The notes under the pieces were generated by a model. The model saw nothing but the letters and a program-made list of their open reading frames with translations, was not told the origin of the DNA and made no database searches. This document shows, piece by piece, positions 32,457-47,200 of a stretch of DNA of 64,000 nt (positions within the stretch are counted from its first letter, which is position 1; every line of letters begins with the position of its first letter). The position numbers were made by a program, and so were the translations under genes. The stretch lies in the NCBI GenBank assembly GCA_016648135.1, contig JADDOH010007986.1:1-64000 (forward strand), given 5' to 3'. Source of the DNA: Agrypnia vestita (Eukaryota; Arthropoda; Insecta; Trichoptera; Phryganeidae).

Positions 32457-35400
32457 GGAGTTCATTTGGAAAAACAATGAAGAGGAGCCTCTTTGCACGA
32501 ACTTATTTCGTTCTTCCAATCGGTTCGTGGTTCGTAGTAAAAAAGCGCCATGTCCCAAACTATCCTCTCTCACTCCACAAAAAAGGTTTTCGTATACAAA
32601 CATACACTTTTATTTTGTAGTTACTGATTCTTCATGTTCAAAGCATCAGGTTCATTAAATTCTTATGCAATGCTGATTTCTTTGCTCTCTTCTTAAAAGG
32701 CTCGCGAGATGGCGAAGCGCTTTGTCGTGGAGGTCCTTCATTCTATTCACTTGAACTCGTGAAAAATCTCCTTGAAAGTAAATAAGTCTTTGGCATACTT
32801 TCCTTTTCTGAGAAAACATTTCTTCCGTTACCCTAATGCGATAATGGTACTTTAGTTCTTCCTTTTTCAGCTAATCTATCACTATCTCCACATTCACTTT
32901 ACAATGTCGAAAGCATTGAAAACTTCAAAGTGTTGTACAGATTTTTGAAGTTTGTTATTTGAACCCGTATTCACGGTAAGTAAATTTCGTCGTATGGGAC
33001 GTTCGCCTTGTAAGACACCACTACAGGAACAATAATTTTATTTGTTGCTAAACATATATTTAAGCTAACAGTTATCTACACTTGTAAACATGTAAAATAA
33101 ATAAATAAAAAGTACACACCTTACAATTTATTACAATTGTTTATTCACTGCAATACATGATACTATATCAGTGATATTTAACCTTTACTATACCATGCTA
33201 AAAAAATCCTTCAAGTTGCTATGATGTAACGCTGCGTTACCGAAGTAATATTGTCTTTTAAAGGAATTTTTAATGAAAAAAATACGCTTTCCACGATTTG
33301 AGATATGACAAATAGTTAATGCCATACTTTTCCTCGAAAAATTGAGTATTTAAAGTGAAATAGCCAGTCGAAAAATGAACGACTTTTTAAAGTGCAGAAA
33401 AGAAGAACCTAATTATCTTTTACGCAAACTTGCCATTTTCTGTAAGTAGGTATACGAATATTATGTTATTGAAATTGAAAGGGTTAAATAAATAAATTAT
33501 AAACTCTATAAATCGTGCCTGTGTTAGTTAAGTGGCCATTGGCATTTCGGAAATAGCTTGGGGAGTAAAATCGCATCGGTATTTTGTAATGGTGTCTTGT
33601 GGAGTAAGGAAGAGTTATTATGAAATTTATTTCATGATAGAAGGAGGAACATTGTATTATTTACCTATCATACTTATTTTAACTTTATTATAATAACTGT
33701 AAAAAAAAAAACTGTGCCCAAATATATAGTGTTAGTATTCTATTCTTGCTATTTGTCAATTGTTTTTCAATTCGTCAATTTGTATTGCTATATTCAAGGC
33801 TAATTTTGTATTCTTAAGATAAAAATCGTTCTATCGAGGTCTTAAGGCTTGTTATATAAACATTAGTAATAGTAAAAAATGGCAAAAAGTAAATATTTTT
33901 AGGTTTTCCACTAATCAAATAATCCGCTTTCGGAAAAACTACATTTTCTTAAATTTTATTATTATTACTGATCAAACAACCGACCTCTGATGACTGGACA
34001 AACTTCCGATAGCCGAAACAAACGATACTCGTCTTTAATTTAGTATTTTTTTTTTGTATTTTGTAAAAAAACTTTATTTTATATTTTGACTCCTTATTTA
34101 TGTATACTTACCTATTACTAAAACATACCAACCGTTTCGCGGGGCTACAGAAATTTAAATTCAACTAGGACTCTGAACTTTACAATCTCCCTTTAACTTA
34201 TTCCCTTGCCCACTCATTCTTTCAAATATTCCTAGCTCTTCAGATAGTCCATAATTATTACAAGAGTCCCTAGATTTCTCGCGAAGAGAAATGGACGTTG
34301 GTATAATAAGGCCACATATAAATGATGATGTACCCATTTGATTGTATCAATGGTTGGTAACTAATTTTTCTCTATTGGAGGTTTAGTTTCTGATGTCATT
34401 GGTGACTGAATATTCGTTTTAGGATTACAACTGATCACATAATCACACTTCAAGTTCTAACCTCGACTAGGGTCGTAAGTTGTGATTAGTTTCACATGGA
34501 AGAAAACACTAAACATACTACTATTGTGAGACTTACAACCCCTAAAGTCACCAGCAAGTTCACGCTAGGAATATCTATCAGGGTCAATAATGACAAATAG
34601 AAATTATGCATCGAGGATACAGGAATATGTTATTTCTATTCTAACATTCTAACAATAAATTAACCTAATCCTTTTATTTAGTGATATGACTTATCTGTAA
34701 AAATTAAATTCATCCACATCCAATGTTGAATAAGAACATTGGATCAGATTTGGTTTTGTTCAATTAAAATTAATTCTTTATATTGCTATCAATTTTTATT
34801 ATTTATTTGTGGTAATTGAAATAATGTATCTGCAAACAAGCTCTAGTTTTGTTTTTATTAATGATCATGATTAAATTTAAATTTAATTAATTAATTTTAA
34901 TTTTACTAATATGCTTTGTCAGTGTAGTTCCTTTGTAATTTTAAAATTGTAATTATTATTAAAAATAGGTTTTGCTAATAACCATCACTTGAACACAAGG
35001 CACCGTAAGAGTCCGATGACACATCACAACATGCAGCATTGTTCATTTGGGGATCCACATCCAATGGGATACATATGGTGCCGCTCGCCGTAGGCCATAG
35101 GTGACGCGCAACGGCATTTTGGGTGAGAAGTCAACATTCGTCAATACCCGATTCACCAAAAAATGCGATTATGGCTATCACTTCAGTTATATATCTCAAT
35201 CTAGGGATATGGAGACCAGGCAGAAAGATTACGAGTTGCTCCAATATATTCACATATAAATGTGTCGACCGGCTCTTACAAGAATCTATGCTAACTGCAC
35301 GCTACCTAAAAGAAGAGAGAGGTAGAGAGCTGGAGCTCTCTCTTTTTACAGCAACGCTACTTTAAGCTCCCCTTTAGGTGGCTTGCCTATATATATCGCA

Positions 35401-35480
35401 ACTTAGTATCTACGAAGGTTTATAAATTCTATGACAAACAACCGGCTCCATTCTGTCAGACTCTTGTCGGCCGCACACAA
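32457..35480. other. Intergenic stretch, nothing recognised
   Basis: AT-rich, only short chance frames. Confidence 0.35.
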
Positions 35481-35481
35481 G

Positions 35482-35552
35482 TATAAATAGTATCCCGCCG
35501 CGGAGGTTAACCGGTCAAAGGTTTACAGCTCTGGTGTGATATGTAAGCAGAG
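35482..35552 (+). promoter_or_regulatory. Promoter-like TATAAATA followed by a donor-like site
   Basis: TATAAATA at 35482, a GTCAAAG start-like motif about 35 nt on, and GTAAGC near 35546; TTTCTCTTTCAG follows at about 35877. Joining these gives no long frame, so the assignment is weak. Confidence 0.2.
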
Positions 35553-38500
35553 TTGTTGGGTATTTTCCGAATTTTGGACCCGCCAAACCTAAAAGGTTTA
35601 TTACTCGCTGCCCTAGATTATAAGTCAGCCAGGTAATGTAATTCGGGTCAGTCTGATGAGTTTCATGATGGTAGTGACACAAGTCAGAATAGTTCGTAGA
35701 TATGAAATCAAAATGGTAATGATATTTGAGTAAAAATAGTTTATCAAGACCTGTCGCAAATATTAAGGGCTGCGTCTGAGAAGATTGACTCCGTGTAACG
35801 ATTAATCAAATGTTAAAGTAATTCTGATGTAATCTGTTATGAATACGAGCGGTAATGCGCGTGTTTCTCTTTCAGGATTTCTTCTGTAATGGGTACGGCG
35901 AGACTGTGAACCTGTTGTTATATCGCCGACGACTCCTCCCATCACCTGCTTAAATGGTTTCATTTACGAGTTTTAGATCATAACAAAAATCTGAAATAAG
36001 TAACAGCTCTTTTTCAAGAATAAAAATATTTTCTACTAAGTAAAATAACCAGCGAAATTTGTTGTTTTTTATTTTATTTAAACCAAACCAACATATCTCA
36101 GAAATTAGAAGTTACGGCATATTTCATTTCATATATGGATAAATCTCAGTCACATTGTTTTGTACCTGTGTTACCTGTTATTTGCCAAAATTCCCCCAAA
36201 CTATATGTCATAATATCCAAATCTTCTTACCTACTACATTGTATATCTACAGAAAATATTTCAGGTTTGATATTTTAACGTAAGTCTGGCGGTCGCTGGC
36301 TCGTCGTCTATTAAAATTCTTTACATGAGCATTTTATAAGACAAGGACTTAAATTTTTTTATTTAAAATTTGTGTGATATGTCTATTTATCTAATAACTT
36401 AACTAGTATTTTTATGCATCAGTTAGTAAATTCAAGTAGATTGAACCTCGTTTTAGAAATTAGTAAAATGTATGAGAATACAAATAAATATAGAAGGAGA
36501 ATTTAAAATACATGTCAAAACTTAGTATTATGTGTTTAACTACATGTTTACAATATACCTTTATACTTATTATACGAATTGCAAATTAAAATTACACGCC
36601 GGGAATTTAACATACTTCATCTATTCATATTTTTATTATATATAGTTATTTTATATTTACTTATATTTTTTCAATTACAGTTTAAACTAAAAACAGTAAA
36701 AAATTAATTCATAGAAATTAATTGCAATATTTAGAACATCCGCTTAGAAATTATATTTAAATTATACTTAAATTAACAAAAACTTAATAATAATAATGTG
36801 ATTGTTAATCATTATTTATCTTCTTATTTATTTCTGTAATTGTGTAACGTAAAAATATGCATACCTTTATTGCCAAGCCCAGGCAAGAAGGTTAATTTTT
36901 TTTCCTTTCATGTTTTTATGTCTTTAGCTTTCCCTTCGAAATCTCCATGATGAAAAATATAAAGAAGGTAGTTAAAATCAATTTTTGAAATTAATTTGTT
37001 CCAGTATAAGGTCTAAAAAATTACTAAAATGCTCAACAAGAGGGCACATTAGCATTATATTTCTCTGAATGCCTTTATTTGAAATTATCGCACATCGTAG
37101 TCCCTGCTACAAGACAAACAACCATGACCAATAGGGTCAAAACTAAGACGTTTTGATAATATATTCAAAGAAATTTACCTTAGAGATCCAGAATTGGTGC
37201 AAGACTGAGGTAGAGACAAGAGAGTAGAGGAAGACACCGGAGAGGGCCAAAACCCACCAGGGTTTGTGGGGCCGACAGTGACGATGATATTGAAATATAT
37301 GTATGCGTATATAGTACGGAGGAATTCGTCACACAGGTGTCAGCATAGTCTGTCGCCAACCAAGCGAGTGATTAAAAAAGTAAATAAAAAATAATACAAT
37401 TAAATATTTGTATTTGCCTATCAAATCTAGAGAACGATAAATAATATTTTGAAAAATTCACGAAATAACTGAAGATCCATGGCAAGAGGTTGTTAACTAA
37501 CATTCAAGTCATTTTGAGATAATTAAACATTTGCATTTCGCCTTTCAAAAATATGTTTTATTGCTAATTTAAGATTATTTTTTATTGATTTATGTCGCTA
37601 AAAAATCAAAAAAGTATTTACCAAGTAAAAAATACGCATTTATGCATGCAAAATAATAAAAATATACTAATTTTACCTAAAAACATGTAGTTAACAACCA
37701 TTTTTTCGCCTCTGGAACTCATTTTTAAAAGAGTAAAACCATTTTAAAATTGGTAAAACACGAACATCAAACAACCCTTCAAATGCTATCCGTTTTTACC
37801 GATTATTCAAAATTACAAAATACCCGGCATGTTAATTAATAATACAAAACATGGTATGTAGCATTTAAAATTATTGAAAAATAATATATAAGTACATATT
37901 ATAATAGTCTTCAAATAAAAACAAATATATGACAATACTGCCAGAGTAAAATTTAAATTAACCATAAATATTCCAATCAGCTTAAAAGGCGTGTTAAGAA
38001 TGATGGCATGGGTTCTTCCCATTAGTAACTGATTTAATTTTTATGAAAAAGTGTAGTTAGCATGTTCATCTCTATGATTTGAACATGTTCTAATTTTTTT
38101 TAAGTTCTGAACTTATTTTCAATGGAAAAAGCGTACATTATATAGTTTAGAGGGCTTATTAACTAATTTTTGACAAAAATGTTAGTTAACAACTTTTTGC
38201 CATGGGATCTTCAACTGTTTCAATGATTTATATATTTAAACATTCGTTTTGTCGGTAAGTGAAAACATAGTCTAACACGTACATTAAGATGAACGGTATT
38301 GCCGTAATATCTGAACTGCAGGCATTTGCCAGAACTTTGAAAGGCTTGTCTTACACCGCCCCTTCGCCAAATATAGCAAATTGCACAAGCCACGCCCCGT
38401 GTTTCTCCCATGCATACTGCGTCTTTGATCAATCAACGTGTGCACATATATTACAAGACGGATCTACACGCGTATTACATAACAACTAGAACTTACCCAT

Positions 38501-39479
38501 TCATAATGACGGGATATTCGTGAATGAATCATTAAAATACCCGTATAAAATAAATAAAATAAAATGTAAAATAAAATAATAAAAAATAAAAAAATTTGTT
38601 TGAAAAAATCAATTGGAAATAGAATTCTAAAATTATTCATCTAAAATTAGGACGAAATAGTTTCATACATTTATGTGACAGAATGCGAGGCTTGTTAAAA
38701 TAATTTTGCTTGTTTTCGTTCCCATGTGGCATGTTTTGTTACAAAAATCTTTGTTTTTTTAACAACGTTATTTACTCGCATAAGCATTCGCAGAGAATAC
38801 TCCTAAGAAATATATTTCTATATCATGGGGAGTGTTGATGCCATATTTCATTTTTGGATGAGTTGGGAGTCTCATTATGTTATTTTAATTGCAACTATAC
38901 ATTATAAATATCAAATGGTACATTATCAATTTTGCTTTTCACATCGATTTCATTGAGAAATATGTATTTTAATATGGTTTACTTGATTTATCGACATCAA
39001 TTCATCTGTGACCAAAATTATTATTATTATACGCTGCACCTATTTATATAATTTTCATGAGGTTCTAATTTTCAATACTTTATTATTATTCTTTTTCTTC
39101 AACCTGCCTGAAATGGGACTCTTCCTCAATATTCAGTTCTGCGCCGGTAAAATTTTCTATCAAGAGATGAATTGCCTCGGCGGTTAATTGTTGGAAATGA
39201 ATGTTCAGGATGTCGTATATTTGATAGATTGCTTAATTATATTGTTTTATTTTTTGAGCTTGCCCTTGTACCCATCCTAATAAATAATTAATACTCGGTA
39301 TACTCTTACGTATGTTAATAATCAATACAAAAACTTGTGGAGTATTTTGGCATATTTGCTAACAGAAACTCACCTACACCGCTACGCCATCATTGTTATC
39401 CACAAACATTAACCATGGAAATATTACCAATATATTTATTTTTAAATTACAGATTATTAACACCTGTGTTATAAAAGTA
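35553..39479. other. Intergenic stretch, nothing firm
   Basis: Mostly AT-rich. The segment at 37180-37290 (ending GTGGGGCCGACAGTGACGAT) looks like the 3' end of a LINE but is too short to assign. The segment 38300-38470 has locally higher GC without motifs. Confidence 0.35.
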
Positions 39480-39795
39480 GGACCAACTCATACGCTTTCT
39501 GGGGTGCTCGAACCTCCATCTAAACAAGCACTTCGTTCCATCTGTTTTGGGAATAAATAAAAATCGCTAGAGGCTAGGTCTAGCATAGAAGATGGATGAT
39601 AAAGAATTTCCAACCCAGTTTCTCTGACATCAACCATGGCCGTGTACGGAGTTGTGAGAAGAGAAAGTATCTACATGAAAGATCACGCCTCGCCTTGTAT
39701 CCTTGATAGCTTCCTTCATATTTTATATTTGTTCCGCATAATGATATCCGGTAATCGTAGCTTCTCTTTGGTTATCAAAAAAATAATCCTTCAAT
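39480..39795 (-). pseudogene. mariner-type transposase fragment
   Basis: On the minus strand, three frames in order give KEAIKDTRRGVIFHVDTFSS followed by HNS, then LGWKFFIIH, then LDLASSDFYLFPKQMERSA. These match the second and third catalytic-acid regions of mariner transposases: the HxDNAxxH-like block and the SPDLAPxDYxLFP-like block. Stops and frameshifts separate them. The ends of the element were not found. Confidence 0.75.
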
Positions 39796-41080
39796 ATCCT
39801 AGCTAATGGAACCATCGTGTTTTCCAGCAATTGGGATTATATTTTCAGTATTAAAGATCAAAATATTTCCTATGCCCTCGAATATTCTATTTGTGTTTCA
39901 TGTAAGGTTAGGTATGCTCTGCCTTTTCATACCGGGGATTCCAGGATCGATTCCCGGTGATACATGTTATGTTCTCAAGCATGTTCTGCTACAGTGATTG
40001 GAGCTCTCGGTATGCTTTAGTGTTAATAATTAAAATTTGCATAAGTCATTACATTTATTCAATTCTAAAATATTCTGTGTCTGAAATTTAATATTAACGC
40101 ATATTTTTCTGCGATTTCTCTGAAAATATTGATAATTTGGACAAATCACCATTGTGCTCTATATAGTCTAAATCCGCCCGATTTTTTATCGTTCGAAATT
40201 TTAGTCACCGATATTTGACAAATGTGAAAACATGTGTTATATGAACGTTCAAAATTATTTAAAGTGACTTTCGATATAAAAAATATATTGTTCACTTTGA
40301 GAAAATAAACAACATATTTCTCAAAAAAAAAAACATTCGTCCCATTTCTGGCTGGCTGAGTTGGGTTGCATTGCAATAAATTTCAATCTCTGCTTAAATT
40401 TCTCTCGTATAGTAATGTCTTTTATTATTTTTAGTAAATTTCGGCACTAGGATAACATCCTTTGAAATCAGTTAGGTAAGGTACCTACTTATTAAAGAAA
40501 ATCTGAAGAAGTATACGTAAAAAGAAGTACATTTCTTCTGATTTCACAACATTTTTTTTAAGAAACTTGAACTGCACCTTTTCCGTTTTGCAGTCACCTT
40601 AGGTACCAATTTACTATATTTCTTTAAGAGGTATTGAATTTTAAAAAATCGCTTTGCTTATAAGACATAGGCCAGCTAATGGTGATGTCACTTGTTACAA
40701 TTATTGTTTTTTGTTATTATAATACATATAATACATATATGACAACTTCACTAATACCGAATCGTAGAATAAGCATGTCATGTATAATATAATAATTAAT
40801 TGAAAGGATACGGAATGCATTTTCATTTGATATTCAGACTAAACAACGCCTACGAATGAAGGATGATTCACATTCCCGACCTGGTAAAAGTAATCAAGGT
40901 TTAATCAAAGCAGAATTAAGGTTGCCGCGGATAGGTAAAGTTCAGGCTGCGGAGGTGTGCAACATCGTCTCTGACGGACCGTAGCCGTTCGCTATAAATA
41001 ACAATGTAACCGGTACCCTTACTACAGAACCCATTGTCTTCTCAATATTTGAGGACCCTCGCTTTGATATAAGGCAAAGC
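39796..41080. other. Upstream region of cuticle gene 2
   Basis: Contains a possible tRNA-derived SINE box B (GGATCGATTCCCGG) near 39948, otherwise nothing recognised. Control sites for cuticle gene 2 are likely here but none can be named. Confidence 0.35.
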
Positions 41081-41115
41081 TATAAAGGATTCATCTCATT
41101 CATACATCATCAGCA
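41081..41115 (+). promoter_or_regulatory. Core promoter of cuticle gene 2 (TATA box and initiator)
   Basis: TATAAAGG begins at 41081, and ATCAGCAG follows with the CAG adenine at 41112, 31 nt downstream. This gives a 5' untranslated segment of about 98 nt before the ATG at 41210. A second TATAAATA at 40993 has a less suitable position. Confidence 0.65.
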
Positions 41116-41209
41116 GAGCCGTCAAGTCCGTCACCGCACCTCCATTAACTATTTTGAAACTTTATTTTATTTTATATCAGTGTTTCCAATTTTTAAATAA
41201 AACACAATT

Positions 41210-44200
41210 ATGAAACTGGTAAGTTTTAACTCTTTTTTGTAATTTAATTTATTCTTAATTACAACACTAACGGTTATATTTATGTATAATTTTTTAATTC
41301 CGTACTTTGCAACATTCTTCACATTTTATTTTTCTTAACTTTTAATCTCTCTAACAAGAGTACTCCCTGATGCTATCAGTTTTATTGAATAATATATTTG
41401 GCTTGCTTAAAAATTTTTAAAGAAATAAAAATATAAGACTGAGTTATTGCCGTATTTTGACTCAATAGTCGGTGTACGAGTATCATTTTATTTTTATTAT
41501 CTATATAATTTGTATTACTAAAGTTCGTTAAGTATAGAAAAAAAAAACATCGTTTGAAGAAATCAACAAAAATTAAAACCACCCAAATACCTTTTGAAAC
41601 ACCCTTTGAATTAAATATATCTACTGTCTTTTAAAAAGCTAATGAAATTTTTTTGTGTTGCAATATAAAAATGTATGCTGTTAAGATTTTTTTTTAAACA
41701 TTCACGGTACCGGGGTGAATAAGTACGCACATTTTATTGTTTCGATTCAATGCAGAGGCCCAGCCCCAGTTTACGATTCCGTACTCGATGTTCGATGTCA
41801 AAAATGCGCACGCCTGCAAAACGCAACGTCTAGGAATTTGTTGAGCGCCAAGTTAATTAAAACTCTCACAACCGTAAGCACGAGTTGAGCATTATCGTTC
41901 ATTCATATTTATTGTGTTACTCTAAACTATTCTGCATCATTTTCCATTCAGCTCATAGTAGACCGATCATAATATCCCATTCCGATGAGTGAAGACTTTT
42001 TGAAGAAATTTGTGTGGCCATCGCCATGCCTCAACAAAATTAATGTGAAAATAGGCTAATCAAAGAATTACTGTTTTTTTTATATTTCATGATCTTTTTT
42101 TTGTCTCAACTAAACGAAGAGCTCCACGGAAATAGACAAGACGGGGCTATTTTGTTTTTTTTTCAAAAATTTTACTTTAATATAATATAGTATCTTAATT
42201 AGTGCTAATAATTTTTTTATAGCCCATTTCCTCCTACTTTTTACACTCCCAGTTTGGGGTAACCACTTAAGGGGGGGTAAGGTTAATTTGGTGAAAAATA
42301 GGCATTTGTTCATGAATTTTTTTGGCGATACAAGTAGTATTAATTAATTTTTATAGATTAATACATTATTAAACATTATTTTCAAAAAATTTCATTCCAA
42401 AACATTTATATTTAAGCGAGTGGCAGTGAATCTCCGTAAGCGCCTAGAAAAAAGTTGTTTTGCGATGTACATCATAACTCGAAACAGAATCATCTGAAAC
42501 AAACAATTCAAAATGCACTTGTTAACGAATATGTTTTTCAAGGTAGCACCGTGAAGATTTTTTTTCGATTTTTAAATTTTTGGTAGCACACTCTGAAGCC
42601 AAAACACCGATTTTCGCCAAAAAAACGGGCCAATTTGCTACTGTAAAATTAATAATTATTAAAAAAAAAGGTTCCCGGCGTTACCTGGTGAATTACGTAA
42701 AGAAGTTCTGTGCAAAATTTCAAAACGATCAGTTCAGTAGATTTTGAGTTATGGCGTACACGGACTTCAAAACTGACTAGTTTCAGAAACTGACAAGTTT
42801 CAGAAAAACGCTTTAAAGTTTTGTACACTATAATTATTTTCACTTACATATAGTCGTCGATGCCAGGTCCATACAGCATTATGAGCTTCATCAAGAAGAT
42901 CTAGAGCATATTTTTGTCCCAAAACTCTTCCAATACAAACGCGCATCCGGTAATCATCAGGTAAGCGCGTCCCTTAGCTGCCTGAGCAGGTATAGAAAAT
43001 CAGTCTGAGCATCGCTAAAATGTTCATAACTTCGTCAATTTTGCTCCGATTGACTTGAAATTTTGACACAATATTTTTACAATGTTATAAATTCATTTGA
43101 AAATTTAAAAATAAAATGCAAAAAATACCTTACACCTCCATAGAAATCTATAACAGTTTCTTTAAAAAAATTAAATTCCGTTTATGGCACCATTTTATAA
43201 ATAAAATAATTAACACTTTGTTATATCCACACTTAAATATTGTTGTAAAAATTCAACGTGTTTTGGGAGCGATCTCCCTTTCTTCAGGAAAATGAATGTA
43301 CAATAGTAACGTACGTTCATTGTCCTGAAGAGTAAAACATCGCTCCCGAAACATCTTGAATTTTTACAACAAAATTTAAGTGTGGTAAAACAAAATGGTA
43401 ATTATTTTATTTATAAATCATGATATTATTACTCGTACAAGTCGATATTTTTTATGTTCCGTCCTGTACTACTCGGGATATTATTACTCGTAGAAGCCGA
43501 TATTTTGTCTGTTCCGATTCATGTTCCGTCGAATATATAAATCCAATTGACAGCAATAATCGAAAAAAATATAATAATAAACGATTAATTGATCTTATTA
43601 TGCCATATCCGGTGTAGTAATTATTTTATTGACAGCCGACCGGAAGAATTGAACTGTTGTCCGTTCAAACCATTGTCGTAGATTCTTCAGCCATGAGGTT
43701 CGGCGTCTTCCTGCAATCATTCGTTGAAATATGAAATGTACGAACCGATTATTTTCTGGATGACTCATAAATTTTTAATTATTTTGGTTACTTCCTTGTC
43801 ACCCTATTCAGAAAAGTTTCCTTTTTGAATCTGACCAATATTCCGTATTAATAAGGGCCTCATGTTGCATTAGTAATGTATGCGTCTACATTTTCATTGC
43901 GTTCAAAAGTACAGAGGAGCGTTAGCATTCGAAGCTTCAAACTAAGCTTTTGACTATAGAGCGCTTTATATTATTTTTATTTGAATAAACACTACCGTCA
44001 ATACACAACTAACTAAATGCAACGGATACAAAACGCTTGTGTTGCGATAAACTTTGAAACTTTGAAAGGTAATGTATCAAATTTATGGAGCCAATTATAA
44101 AGAATATTCGAGGCTGATATTTTGTGGCAACATTTTGCGTGAAAGGCTAGACAGGCTTGTTATCTCAATAAATCAAGATTAAAACATACGAATAACCTAT

Positions 44201-47200
44201 TGATAAATCTTTCGATAAATTCACCACCAATCTGTCAATAGCTACAGTAATCGTTAAATATGTTATTACACTGATGATCAATTTAAGATTAAAGAGATAT
44301 TTAATTTATTATATTTTCGAACTTTAAAATTACCTTTTTGAATGCCTTCTCGATTTATTTTTGTTTTTCTAATTGCAACACGGATGCTAAAGAGAAAGGA
44401 GCTTCTGAATTATTTTTGTATTTAAACGTTATTAAAATAGTTTTGTGTAATAAAACAAAAAAAAATTTATAAGTAATTTTTATAACTGAATTAAATTAAT
44501 TGCTTACTACAAAAACAAATAGTAGGCTATGGGTTCATTTTGAATTTTTTTAGAAGTAACGAGTTTAAAACAAAAATTTGTTCAGTAGGCTATCTTTATC
44601 TTTTTACTCCCTTTATATCAACTCGTGGCGTCTAATTGATTGATTGCTTGTCTGACAAAAAACTTTGGATCGATTTTTTACCCTTTCCCGTGATCCGATC
44701 GAGCTGAAACTTTGCAAGTAGACTCGTGGCGACGATCAAGAAGATCTATCAAATTTTCGTTAAAAAAAAATAATTATAGTATAATTTTGGATTTTCAAAT
44801 TTTTAATGTTTTTTTCATACAAGTTGTATGGAGATTCCGACGCATATGGTAGACACGAAACCCGAACATGAGAACGGGAGTATTGTAAAAACTTGTTTTT
44901 TATGGGTTACTTTTTATTTTAGTAATTCCATTATTTTTATTATTTTTTTTTATTTTTTTATTTTTTATTTATTTATTTAACGCCCTAATGGGCTTTTACA
45001 AATAAACATAATATTTTTTTTTTAAATAACATAAGACAGTTAAAATAATAATACAGTTAAAGGTTACAATAATAATAGTTCAAAGGTAATAATAATAATA
45101 ATACAGAAAAACATAAGACAAATAAAATAATAATACAGTTAAAGGCACATTATAATTTCCATTGCATTTTCTGTACAATTAAAATAAAAAGTTTCACAAT
45201 ACCCGAGGATATTTTAGAAGATTTTAATATTTTATTTATTTCCAAGCGAGGCTTAATTAAGCTATATCTCGAGCTATTTTCCGGAAACAACTCATTAGCT
45301 GTGCATACTGCCCTGCTTCCGGTGTTCATGATGCTAATGGTCATAAATATAAATTATATTTTCTTAATAAATCGTGAATTCAAACGTTTCTCAGACAACA
45401 ATAGAGGTAGGTAATTGTTTTTTTTCTGGCGAAAACATGCAGCTTCAATAACAATATTAAGATTTGCTCTTCATTACAAGACTATAACTCAGATACATGA
45501 TTAAAAATATCTACTTGTTACATACTAGCTGAGTATACTCGAACTACTTCAAGTTACCTAATAATAAAAAATATGAAAAAATTTTATTGGAATATTTTAA
45601 AGCAGTATCCTTTATATGTGTAATGAGATTCTTCCAAATTATTAGCATTAGGTACACTAGAATAGGCCTGAAATATCATTTCAATTTTTTAACCACTTTT
45701 TAGACCCTTATTAACCACAGATGTGACTAATGAGATATATATTTTTGATTGGAATTTTTAAAGCAATATCCTTTATATAAGTAATGAGATTTTTCCGAAT
45801 TATTAGCATTACACCAGAATACGCCTGAAATATCATTTTTTAAACTTCTTTTTAGACTGTGTCTATATGTAGTGTATTTCTAACGGATAACGCAGGCTCG
45901 GTGGAAGCAACATCGCTATCGTTGTCACCTTCGGATTTGCTGGCCCGGGGTTCAAACCCCATCTCCGTTCGTTCGTTTTTTAGCAGTGAATTCGAAAAAA
46001 ATTATGGAAGTTACACGAAGTTACGGTGACAGTCAGATAGACGGATAGAGAACGAAATTATTATAATTGGAATAACTTCGATAAGCAATAATATCATATT
46101 ATTAACAATATCACATTGTTAACATGATAGAAAGAACATGGTGATCATAATAAATTCGGTGAAACACAAAACCTTCTTACTTCTACGAAAGTTAAATAAT
46201 AGTTTTATATTTTACTACTTGAGTTTCGAGAGTAAAAGAATCTCTTATCGACAATAATAATAGTTTAATATTTCAGAATGTTAAAATTATTATTAAAATC
46301 ACGTAGAAATAACCTTCTGTCACCCAATTTAATAATCATCGTTATAATAACATTGTTATTAATCTTGTACATTCAAAATGATGTCAAAAATACTTTGTTT
46401 ATATTTAAGATTCACTTCGTGATATATTTTACGTAATAAAGCTAAATTCTGTAAAGCCGAAATACTAACATAAAAAGTTATTCAAAGAAAGTTATATTTA
46501 ATTTTCGATCGCGTAAACGATTTTTAACATTGCGTGACGTAAGTTTTAGGTGTATGGGTGCAAAATAAACTGGAAGTCACCATGTTAACGAGTGTAACGC
46601 ACATATTCATCTGGAAATTGACGTAACAATTCGCAATAGAGTGAGTAAAGGGAAATATCCAGTGTCTATAATTGAGTCAAGATATCTAATAAGAGCATTA
46701 TGTTATTGTGTATATCTATATCTATCTAGGTGGTGATGCGGTTATAATAAATAAAGGTGCATTGAGATTTGTTAAAGTGCGAAACGTTCATTTGCAAGAA
46801 TTCAAATATAACGAGATGCTGGAGATTGGTTGGAAGATGAAGGGAAAAACGGACACAAATATTGCAGTATGAATGTAGACAACAAATAAGACGAAAATCC
46901 TACCTTTTAGATGCTGAATGTTGGGAATAAGGAACGGAAATACCTCTTTCTTCGTTGTTCCTGGTGCAACTGCACAACTCCTTCGTATGCCGAATTGATC
47001 ACTGAACGACACGGCTACGGTTTATTTAAAATATGAATGTTTGTTATGTGGGTTTAAGACGATATTTCTTTTTTAATAAATGCGGTACTTCATATGTAGA
47101 TACAAACGAGGCGGAATTACAAGAGTCTTATTTTTTCACCAAAAACAATTGAACAGAAATTGACGTAGCGTTTGGAATAATTTGAATTATATTATGCAGT

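Noticed and set aside
38220..38489. Overlapping 66- and 70-codon frames
   Set aside because: Opposite-strand overlap without motifs; probably chance in a slightly GC-richer patch.
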